A stretch of 64,000 nucleotides of DNA, from NCBI GenBank assembly GCA_964030785.1, contig OZ034968.1, forward strand, positions 48,569,230-48,633,229. Reading direction: 5' to 3'. Each line of letters opens with the position of its first letter. Position 1 is the first letter of the stretch. Made by a program: the position numbers and the translations under genes. Positions 9,801-18,449 of this stretch are shown in pieces. This DNA is from Siderastrea siderea (Eukaryota > Cnidaria > Anthozoa > Scleractinia > Rhizangiidae). The notes under the pieces are model-generated. The model was not told where the DNA came from and searched no databases. It saw only the letters and a list, made by a program, of their open reading frames with translations.

Positions 9801-10806
9801 GTTTTCTGGCAATCTTGTGGAATAGCTATGAGGTTAAAGAAACTCTTAGCAAATTCCCGTGCTGCCGTTGTACTTCGATCTGGTCTTGAACCTCGATGTA
9901 CCGCAATACAGCGCCAAAGACATAAATTGTCTTGGTAAGTATCAAGAGCAATCATAATAAATAAATAAATAAACATATTTATGCAGGATGACCATTTCAG
10001 TTATAAAAACTGCTATCAACATGGGTCCATGGGTCATTGGACCCGCACGCCCACGCGCACAACCACGCAGCCAATCTGGTAATGGTCCTGTACCTAAAAG
10101 TGGCTGACGGTCGAGCACGACCTTTACAACAACATCAGAATAACCCCTAAATACCCATTTTGTGTTTGGTCTTTCGATGTTATCAATGTTCAGGCGCGCC
10201 TCCTCCTGTTCTCTCAACCAATTTTCTGCTTCATCATATCTGTTTATCCAAGGTGAGCCTCTTGGGGGGTTATAAAACAGGATAATTGTCCCGTCTTCGA
10301 TGTTTTCCAACCAATAAGAATAATTGTAGCGCAAGTAGGCTGCTGTTCTGACCTTCTCCCTTATCTTTCCCATAAACGGTTCTGTAAGGTTATTTTCAAG
10401 TCCTTGACTTTTTCTCCAGAAGATGTTAACGACGGCCTTCTTTTTCCACACCTTCCTCTTCCTCACCTCTTTTAAACAAATTTGCAAGCATGCTCTCATA
10501 ACTCTTTTCTCGATTCTTTATTGGTTGAATAGGATCAAACTCTTTCAGTATTGTCTGCCTTTTTATTCCTCTTCTTTGACGAAGGGGAACTTTTGGGGGG
10601 TACTTTCGCAGAAGCAGAGGTTTGGGTAGACGCTCTTCCAGGGGAATGCGCTCATCGAGTATGTTTTGTACAACCTCGCGGAGAGGACCCACTGCAGGGG
10701 CGTTTTCCACTAGCTATTGCATCAAATACTGCTCATCTTCCGGCGACATTTCCGCAAGAAGTTTTTGTAAAAATTCTTCAGCGGCTTGTTGGGTAACGCT
10801 TGCCAT
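6797..10806 (-). pseudogene. Protein-primed family B DNA polymerase, broken
   Basis: The replication polymerase of adintoviruses/Polintons. From the ATG at 10806 (behind TATATACCAAG) the N-terminal region has a TAG at 10716-10714, a frame change near 10430-10440 and another near 10000. The body contains a motif DNLCLWRC near its start, a C2H2 finger (CVHCRARF to HTERC), exonuclease motif I (YDFEAY), motif II (GFNSGRYD), then palm motifs DYDANALYLS, KLLGNSGYGK and MDTDSNYM, and a Lys-containing FSTKGVSKK. Two TAA codons (8788-8786 and 8779-8777) lie just before exonuclease motif II. All catalytic motifs remain legible, so the breaks are fairly recent. The N-terminal part between 10806 and 10000 could be a separate gene. 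Confidence 0.85.
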
Positions 10807-10820
10807 CTTGGTATATACCT
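10804..10820 (-). promoter_or_regulatory. TATATA-type start-proximal motif, polymerase gene
   Basis: Read on the minus strand, GGTATATACCAAG immediately precedes the ATG at 10806-10804, matching the layout ahead of plus-strand genes of the same element. Confidence 0.4.
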
Positions 10821-11360
10821 GTGCAAATACTTCTTCAATTAAAAAATATTTAATCGATTATAAATTATTTTTTGTGTGTGTTCGGTTATGTTTTCGTTTT
10901 AATCTTTTCTTCTTTTTTATGCTAGCTTGTTATTATGGTGGGGGTTTTAAAACTCGAAAATAAACGGCTGACAATCAGGTGGTATTCATTTAATTCCTGA
11001 TATACTACTTCATTCGCTATTGAAACGGCAATCAGTTCTCAACTTATAATTTGTTTTCCATAACTCCTTGAATCCTCTGATCCGAACTTGTACGTCGGCG
11101 ACTGAACTATGAAATGTGTCCGTTACTAAGTGAAAATTGTTCTTTTAAATCGTGTCACCAGGCCTTATTTTTCCCGCCTCGCTAAGTCGAGTCGGTAGCT
11201 GACAATATGGAAATTTCAGAAACTTTTATGCACGAAATGCAAATCACTCCGCCCCAGTGAGGAAATTAGGTTTAATTAATTCGATCTAATTGAGCACCGA
11301 CTATAGCTGTAATAGTCTTCAATGATAAGAAATGTCAGAAAATAGCATAGTGTTTATTGC
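10821..11360. other. Right flank of the adintovirus, no gene
   Basis: AT-rich sequence without a supportable gene. If the element ends here it should contain its right terminal repeat, but the left repeat is outside the window so the boundary cannot be placed. Confidence 0.4.
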
Positions 11361-11435
11361 ACACTTACCGAGACCTTGATTATTCCGGATATCGCAAAAA
11401 CCGAATCTAATATAATTGTTTTATTATACATTGTT

Positions 11436-11636
11436 TTACAGGTAAACAAAATAACGGCAAACAATTTCAACATTTGTGTCCTTCTTGTCTTCTGGCTTCT
11501 GAACGCTTTTTTCCTTAAGGTATTCGTGGAACAGTTCCTTCGCAATTTTTGTCAGCCTTCTTTTGTTTTCCGAGTCTTTTTGTTTCAGCAATTTTTCAAT
11601 TTCTTGCTCGGTTGAAGAAGCGAATCGACGAGCCAT
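11436..11636 (-). pseudogene. N-terminal exon resembling Crypton-derived (DUF3504-type) proteins, copy 1
   Basis: Sixty-six residues starting MARRFASSTEQEIEKLLKQK and continuing with a basic helical segment (RRLTKIAKELFHEYLKEK). This start is typical of cnidarian proteins of the Crypton/ZMYM-like tyrosine-recombinase family, whose N-terminal helix bundle precedes the catalytic domain. The frame ends shortly after a candidate donor site (CCTGTAAAAC on the minus strand), so this may be a first exon. No catalytic part is present nearby, so it looks like a stranded fragment. The second copy at 40112-40312 differs by a few residues. Confidence 0.4.
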
Positions 11637-11702
11637 GAATTTACTTCGCTTTCAGATGCCTCCCACATTGCTCTTTGAAATCATGCATTGCGTGCGACCT
11701 AA

Positions 11703-11742
11703 AGATTATTCACTAATCTGCTAGCAGATTAGTGAATAATCT
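11703..11742. repeat. Perfect 40-bp palindrome, copy 1
   Basis: Two 20-base arms, AGATTATTCACTAATCTGCT and its exact reverse complement, with no spacer. It lies about 65 bases upstream of the minus-strand ATG of the Crypton-like exon. The same palindrome is at 40381-40420. Confidence 0.95.
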
Positions 11743-12015
11743 GTAGGTTGCGCTGATTCCCAGAATTAACTGTAGGCTTTTAGCCAATGAAAAGACAGGT
11801 AGTGACTACAATGTATAATAAAAATAATAATATTACAAATTGTTACAAAATGCACTTATGTCTAAACAATATATATCTAAAGAATTATTTTCTGTATAAT
11901 TCAAGTGATGGTAATGAAAATACTAACTAACTAACATACTAACTAACTATCACATAGTGAGCAATGGCATTGTTTCATTATTAGTTCGTCCAGTCTCATA
12001 CTTCTCACTCGATTT

Positions 12016-12680
12016 TTAAAGATCTTTATAGTCTCTGATTGTTTCACCTCCGAGCTCAGTTTCGCTATGCTTCTCAGCTGTGCTTCTCAGAAGATGTCTG
12101 GGGTTGATCCTTTCTTCGGGTTCTGGTTGAGGTAGTGGAAGATGATGACCTATAAGAATATCGTTCGGTGTGATGGGGCGACTTTCCCAGATGTCATTAG
12201 AACTTGGATACAAAGGACGTCCATTGATGACGTAGGTTGTCTCTGATAGAAATGTTCTCCATTGCTCTTCTGTAAAGGCTGGATTCTTGCACGAAGCATT
12301 GAGACTTTGTCTGACAGACAAACACTCGGGTGGCCACGCAAGCTCGCGAAACGACGGAACGCCATCAGGAAGGCATCAGATGTCTTGTCGTTTACAAGTT
12401 CTTAGTGAACTGCCTGTGTTGTCATGCAGGCAAATATTACTACTTGCGCTTCTTTTAGAGTCTTCCGCTGGGGTTTAATATGCAAGGGGCCAAACATGTC
12501 AATGGCGGTGTCGGAAAAGGGAGGGAAACCTGCTGCCACTCGTAAAGATGGGACCTGCCCCATTATCTGGTCCAGTGGTTTTTTGCGAAGTTTCCTGCAG
12601 GTGATGCACTTTGAAGTGAGGGCTTTGGACCTGCTGCGGACTCCTATAATCCAGTATTCCTCCTGGCTTCATGGGTTAAA
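12016..12680 (-). pseudogene. BEL/Pao integrase fragment
   Basis: Minus-strand reading gives the zinc-binding part (CITCRKLRKKPLDQ), the first catalytic region (FSDTAIDMFGPLHIK) and the C-terminal core (TEEQWRTFLSETTYVINGRP, then PNDILIGHHLPLP). This order is diagnostic of BEL/Pao integrases, which insert the retrotransposon cDNA. Several frames are needed to read it, so it is broken. It is the 3'-most readable part of a minus-strand BEL/Pao copy; no LTR is recognised beyond it. Confidence 0.8.
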
Positions 12681-13318
12681 CTCTTGAATCCACAATGTTC
12701 ACAATGTCCAATCTGTAAGTCGTGATGGTTCGGTTCCTCTGATGAGAATGTCACTCCGACAGTTTCTTGGATCTCTGCTACTCTTGCTGATACGAAGGGT
12801 TTAAATTGCCGTGGCGCGGTCCTTATCCAAGACAAGACGGTAGAAGAGTCCACCCAGAAGATTCTTTTGCAATCTTGGATGTTTGCGAACTGCAGTGACG
12901 TTCTGCAAGTATCATACATCCTTGCAACTGTTAAGCAACCCGTGAGCTCCAGTCTCGGGATCGTCTTCTTTTTCAACGGGGCAACGAAGGACTTGATCAG
13001 GAAAGGGACGCACTTTAACCTCCATCGGAGGAAAATGACTGCACTGTGCGCTTTCTCGCCACCATCACAGAATCCATGGACTTGCTGTACCCCAACTGCA
13101 TGACTTGGTTTCAACTTTCGATCGAATTCGAACGCTAGGAGGTTATTCATGGTTTGCACATTTTCCATCCACTTGCTTTGGATGCTCGCTGGCAGGATCT
13201 CGCCCCAGTTATAGCCTGAACTCCACAGTTCTTGTAAGTCGAATTTTTGTGGTCCTTTCTGGCGTGAACACAGCTTGTAGTGGTAGGTACCATTCAGGGA
13301 TTTGTAATTCCTTCTCAT
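12644..13318 (-). pseudogene. BEL/Pao RNase H region
   Basis: A 224-residue frame with the BEL/Pao-type RNase H signature: VHGFCDGGEKAHSAVIFLRW (first Asp), KKKTIPRLELTGCLTVARM (Glu), and FWVDSSTVLSWIR (second Asp). The enzyme removes the RNA strand during reverse transcription. It runs into the integrase fragment in the same direction. The upstream reverse transcriptase core that should adjoin it is missing; unrelated sequence lies at 13321-14548. Confidence 0.8.
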
Positions 13319-14548
13319 AATAATAAAAAATTTTCCTCTTCTGAACTTCTTCCTGGAGACTCTTTTCCATTACTCTTTGAATACTGACTGACGTTTTAGC
13401 ATTTTTAATTACGCATTTAATTACACTGGGGCCGAAAAATGAAGAGAAACAAGCCCAGGAGAGAAATATATATATTTTTATTATGAGAAGGAATTATAAG
13501 CGCACGAGAGGACACAAGCGCAGCGTGTATAAATATTAATTGCACGTGAATAACCGCGAAATAGACCAGGAAAAACAAAATAAAACTGTCGCTCGTTGAA
13601 AGTTAATAAGGACTGAAACTTGACCGAGATTCAGCCTTCTTATCTAATACCAGAAATGTTTATTCAGCCTAAAACTCACTGGAACATCAAAAAGAATTAT
13701 TATTCTAATGGCAATCAATTTAAGAGAAAAATCTGTTAGGGCAATTTAGAAATATTTCTATTTATGCAAATTACGAACTTTTTGGCTGATTTGTGCTGCA
13801 TTTTAGCAGTTTTTAAATATAAACATCTTAAAATCGCAGCCACCTAGAAAGCTCAATGTACATTAAGACTGTTTTGATATCATAAAAGATCCTTCAACTG
13901 AAAAGAGAAAGTGTTAAGTTTTATCTTTCTCGAAATATTGGAGAAAATTGCAGGAATCACCAAAATCAGCCCGTAAAAAATGAATCATGATTTACATGAA
14001 AACACTCTTACAGATTTTCCCCTAATTTCGCATACAAGTTGTGTAGGTTGAGTAGTTCAAATAGTTAAAGTTTCGTCATAAAGTGTCTGACTAGTTTTCG
14101 AGATATTCGACATTATTTAAAATGGGGGGTTGTCCATTACCGTTGCTATGGTGACAGCTGTTGCTAGGAAACCAGTGAGAAAATAAACTTTGATCATATG
14201 TTGAAAAGGTGGTATAGTATCAAGGAAATAGAAGTTTACCTTCTATGCGAAATTTTGACTTCAAAAGATACACTCCAAGGCCAAAAAAACTGTTGCGAGC
14301 CTCCTTAAAGAAACCCTTTTTCTTGAACGACTTTTCAACAGAAAACATCCTTTACGGAGCGAACGGAGTCCACTTTGGCTGGTTTTAAACGTCTGATACG
14401 AACCATCTCCTTTCATAGCACTTAGCATTAATAGATATGTGATTAGTACTTGGTAATGTTATTTTATTATTTGTAAATCTTTCTTTCTTTTTCTTTTCTC
14501 GAAGATATTAGCTTTTTAGCTACCCTGTAAATTCGAGATAAAATAAAG
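13319..14548. other. 1.2-kb non-coding insert replacing the BEL/Pao RT core
   Basis: No gene is seen. A 22/23-base inverted match, TTTTTATTATGAGAAGGAAT, links 13307-13330 (minus) with 13475-13497 (plus), so part of the BEL/Pao edge is repeated in inverse orientation. The rest is AT-rich and ends in a short (GAT)n run at 14551-14573. Confidence 0.5.
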
Positions 14549-15347
14549 TCACGATGATGATGATGATGATGATGTCGTAGTTACTTTGTTTGGGGGGGGT
14601 CCTGCTTCCTTCCAGGGCATCCTCACTTGTATTCTCCCGTCACCTAAGGTAGTCGAAGCTGCGAGGGACTTCACGAACTTGCTTTCACGTAACACGTTTT
14701 CACTGCATGTACAGAGTTTGGCTGGTTTGACGCCGAGGAGGTCTTGGTGAAAGAGTTTCTTGATATCGTCCACGACAGGTACTGTCCCGACTTCTATTGA
14801 CTGAATTTCAGAAGTGGTAGAGCTGTTTGACTCAAACTGTCCCAGAACGTACCATCCAAAACAGTTTCTTTTCGCGATAGGTTCACCTGGTTCTCCGGAC
14901 ACCGTGTGTATATCAACGAAGGCTTCTTCGTAGTCTGTGCCGATAAGGCGATCAAATGGGTGTATTGAGGAGATCAAATGGGTGTATTGTCACATTAATT
15001 CTTTTGAATTTCTTTTTGGCATTACTGCAAGGTCTTGTAACAGTGTACACAAGAAGGGTCTTCGTAATACCTTCGTCAGTAAGCGAGGCAAGCGTGATAT
15101 CGATTATCTGTGAAGGTTCGTTTTTCTTCTTCCCTCTCCCCCCCCCAGCCAAATTCATAGTGAGATGCGTCGTTGATCCAATTAAGCCAAGTCGTCTAGC
15201 TGCATTTTTGGAGAGTAGGCTGATGTTAGATCCAGAGTCTATAGCTAACATTGCAAGAACTTCGACAAAATTTCCACTTCTGTTGATGAGTTTAACTTTA
15301 TGAACAGGGCACAAATCAGTGACAGGTTTTAACTTGGTACACAGCAT
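14549..15347 (-). pseudogene. BEL/Pao aspartic protease (DUF1758-like) and start of RT
   Basis: The minus strand encodes a retropepsin-like protease with active-site segment LAIDSGSNISLLSKNAARRL (DSG), then, after a frame change near 14952-14977, a linker and the conserved entry to the BEL/Pao reverse transcriptase (GDGRIQVRMPWKEAGPP). The protease would process the polyprotein. The first frame spans 14952-15347 and the second 14549-14977; they overlap in different frames with a locally duplicated phrase (ATCAAATGGGTGTATTG at 14952 and 14973), which suggests a small tandem duplication caused the break. Confidence 0.75.
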
Positions 15348-15399
15348 TTCCTTGGATGTTGCCGTTCGATGTAGTTGAGAGGCCTTGGGATTGACTTTG

Positions 15400-15596
15400 G
15401 AATGGTGCTGCTTTTGGATTCAAATTTGTGTTTGTTTCGCCAGTCCTGTCGTTATTTAGAGACCGGTGTTGGTTTTTTCTGCATTTGTCGCAGGTTGAAC
15501 CATCTGGTTTCTTGCAATCGTTTGTGTGATCTGCTCTTTATAGACTATTGCGACATCGCCAATGTTGGTTAACAATCTTCCACTTTTGATTGACTG
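15400..15596 (-). pseudogene. BEL/Pao gag zinc-knuckle, distal half
   Basis: Minus-strand reading shows the Cys/His-rich end of BEL/Pao gag (DCKKPDGSTCDKCRKNHRSL) with one stop. The nucleic-acid-binding knuckles package the RNA. Its other half is found 11.8 kb away at 27403-27500, on the far side of element A, in compatible frame. Confidence 0.7.
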
Positions 15597-16550
15597 TTAA
15601 GAGCGAATGTTACCAAAAATCAAACATTTTCAAAATATTGTGGCAACAGCTCAAAAATCAATTCCGCTCATATTCTTATGTTAGGTAGCCCTTAATGTGA
15701 ATCAAATCACTGCATAGTTCGTTTGGCTGAATATCGATTTATTTTCAAGAAAATCGATATTAACGGAATTCGCTCAAAATACCGCTTTTGAAGCTCAAAA
15801 TTTAAGGCAAATCTCGAAGCTTCGCGTGACAAAATGAAACATTCCAGAGCAATAAAAAGTAACCAAAGTTGTAGAACGATGTTTAAATATATGTCAAAAG
15901 CAATTTCAGCAATTTCTGCTTATTTATTTACGAGCTCTAATTAAATTTATCCGACATACTTTTGACTAGATAAAAAGTGTATCAAGTTTAACCCCTAAAA
16001 AAAGTATGTGGTACCAAATATTATTCGTCAAGAATCTGGATTTCAAGAGGAGAAGGGATGTCCTTTTCCTTCCTAACAGGATTTTTTGGGGAAATTTATT
16101 GACGCGATGTTATAGAATTTTAAAGTTGGACAAAATGCGTTGATTCAAGCGACCAGAAGAGTCAGCCTAATTAACTCAGTGTACACATACACAAACAACT
16201 TCACGTTTACCGCAGGTTTTGATCAGCCAACAACCGATTTTAACACAATATCCTCTAACCTTCATGTTGCTGTATCACAGATGAGAGCTGTGGTCCTTGT
16301 TGATGATAAAATTCAAGCAAACTGCAAGGAAACTTGACAGGATATCGCAACTTTCACCGAACATCCGCCGTTTTTGATGTGAGGATTCTCTTTTCCTATT
16401 TTCGTTAGAAAACAGGCTTAAGGTGTTGTACAAAAGATGCCTTTCCTTTGAAACTAGCTGTGAACTGAACAGCGAAACAAGAAGTCGTTAATACAGAAAC
16501 ATCTGTTGCTTTGGGTGATGCCGCTAATTAATTCAGTCAGAACGAGTTTT

Positions 16551-16870
16551 TATGGCGTCAGATAGGGGACAAAATCGAAACTTATATTTCGTGGCGTCGA
16601 AACTTCTTTATGTCGTCGAAAACAGTTCTTCGTGTCGTCGAGTTCCACTCTTCGTGCCGTCGAAACTTCTTTATGCCGTCGAATACTGTTCTTCGAGTCG
16701 TCGAGTTCCACTCTTCGTGCCGTCGTGTTCTTCGTTTCGTCGTAATTTAGTTAAGTCGTCGTGTTTTTCAACATTCGTAAATTCTCTTTGTCGTCGGGTT
16801 CTTCATTTCGTCCTAATTTCTCTTTGTCGTCGTTCTCTTTGTCGTCGTGTTCTTCATGTCGTCGACGACG
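16551..16870 (+). repeat. GTCGTCG-rich minisatellite in left TIR of element B
   Basis: Irregular copies of TCGTGCCGTCGAAACTTCTT and TCTTCGTGTCGTCGAGTTCC-like units, dense in CGTCG, ending in the palindrome GTCGTCGACGAC just before the TATA box. The inverted copy is 23817-24137. Confidence 0.85.
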
Positions 16871-16917
16871 GTATAAGTAGGTCAGCGGTAACTCCCGCCA
16901 ATTTTTAAAACAAGATG
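16870..16917 (+). promoter_or_regulatory. TATA box and first codons at inner end of left TIR (element B)
   Basis: GGTATAAGTAGGTCAGCGG occurs at the inner edge of both TIRs (here and, inverted, at 23802-23819). Here the TATA core is about 43 bases before an ATGGCG (16915) and about 77 before the transposase ATG (16949). The first ATG is followed after four codons by TAG, so it is a short upstream frame on this side, whereas on the other side the same ATGGCG is the real start of the HECT gene. Confidence 0.6.
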
Positions 16918-16948
16918 GCGACCAAGAGATAGAAGAAACAGCTAAGAA

Positions 16949-18449
16949 ATGTCCCAGTTCAGTCCACATGTTTCACCAGCCCTTAATTTGAAGAACCACA
17001 TTTCATCAGCTATCTGTGAAGTCATTCGCCTCCTTGAAAATCTCAGGTTTAGTGATGATAATGGAAACCGACTTGATTACTCGCTGTACAAGCTTGAACA
17101 AGTCGTCTATCTCTGTGTTTGCAGTCAAAATATATGGCCGAATTTTTTAACTGACGAGGTTATTCAGCTGCTTCTGACTGCATATAACAGCCTATCTCAA
17201 AAAAACTGTGAAACTGATTCTCATACGCCGTCTAACTGTCAAGCAATTTATACAGGGTCGGCAGGTAGGCCAGCTTTTGCTATTCCAAGAGAAACTTTAA
17301 AACTGTACTTGAGCTATGGTTTTTCTCTTCAAAAGATTGCTGATATGTTTGGGACTTCGAGCAAAACGATAAGTAGGCGAGTTAAGTCATATAGCTTACG
17401 AGAAGAAGTCCCAAAGTATGACGATATCTCAGATGAGGCCTTGGACTCTACTGTTTCTGCTGTATTACACAACTTTCCCAACTGTGGTATAAGAAGAATG
17501 AAGGGGTTTTTGCTTGGGCAAGGTATTAGAGTGCAGTGGAGTCGTGTGAGGTCGTCTCTGTGGAGAACTGATCCCAGTGGAATTCTGCTACGAACTTCCC
17601 AACTCAATATTGTAAATCGGCGTGATTACAGTGTACCTGGACCCAGATCATTATGGCACTTGGATGGCAACCATAAGTTGATCAGATGGGGATTTGTTAT
17701 TCATGGATGTGTGGATGGATTCTCAAGACGAATTATGTTTTTGAAATGCAGTACCAATAACAAAGCAGTAACAGTGTTACAGTTGTTCTTAAATGCAGTT
17801 CAAGACTTTGGACTACCCTCCAGGGTCAGAGGTGATCAAGGCACTGAGAATATTGAAGTAGCTAGACATGATATCCCATCCCAGCAGAGGGCCAGGGAGG
17901 GGCAGCTTCATTGCAGGAAAAAGTTGTCATAACCAGAGAATTGAGAGGTTTTGGAGAGATTTGTTTCATGGTTGTTCCTTTCTCTTCTATTACATATTTT
18001 GCTATCTAGAAGATACAGGATTGCTTGACATTAACAGTGCAACTCACTTGTTTTGCTTGCAATATGTGTTCACTCCAAGAATAAACCAACATTTTAAAAT
18101 GTTTGAAAATGGCTATGACAACCATCCCCTTGCCTCAGAGTCAAACATGACCCCTGCACAACTCTGGATATATGGGCTGGCAAACTACCAGGGAGAATGG
18201 GAACCCCCAGAGGAAGACATACCATCCTTTGGTGTTGACTATGAAGGTCCTCTCCCATCAAATGAGTTTGATGGGGAGACTTGGAATGATCTTTCAGTTC
18301 AAGTACCTGAAATTCAGTGCCCTTTGAGCAGTGCAGCTTTTGATAGAATGACATGTATGGTTGATCCTCTAGAAGAATCTTCCTGCTATGGAATTGATAT
18401 TTATATCAAGTCTTTGGAAATTGTGGATGACCTTTCCACACTTGCTTAA
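16949..18449 (+). pseudogene. Integrase-core (DDE) transposase of element B, one frameshift
   Basis: The enzyme that should move element B. An N-terminal region of about 90 residues is followed by a resolvase-like helix-turn-helix ([20 protein letters not shown]), then an rve-type core: [10 protein letters not shown] (D), [13 protein letters not shown] (D) and [12 protein letters not shown] (E). The first frame runs 16949-17932, the second 17868-18449; a single-base loss near 17866-17870 (between the second D and E) separates them. Apart from that the protein is legible to the C-terminus (about 490 residues). It is read inward from the left TIR promoter, convergent with the HECT gene. The break suggests this copy is not autonomous now. 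Confidence 0.85.

Larger units (their letters stand above)
11361..11820. repeat. Dispersed repeat, copy 1 (Crypton-like exon plus palindrome)
   Basis: About 460 bases recur at 40035-40499 in the same orientation with only scattered differences. Both begin ACACTTACC and end ATGTATAATA. The unit holds a short minus-strand exon and a 40-bp palindrome. Confidence 0.85.

Noticed and set aside
5919..10716. Alternative genetic code for the in-frame TAA/TAG codons of the adintovirus
   Set aside because: All three stop codons occur inside frames, the host NT5C2 and HECT genes use normal stops, and there are also frameshifts. Decay explains it better.
16552..16908. Repetitive Ser/Arg/Val-rich ORF in the left TIR of B, and its mirror at 23738-24253
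   Set aside because: The frame is an artefact of the GTCGTCG minisatellite; both TIRs give the same peptide because they are inverted copies.
17866..17932. Programmed frameshift in the transposase
   Set aside because: No slippery heptamer or downstream pseudoknot is evident and the shift lies in the middle of the catalytic core, where a simple indel is more likely.
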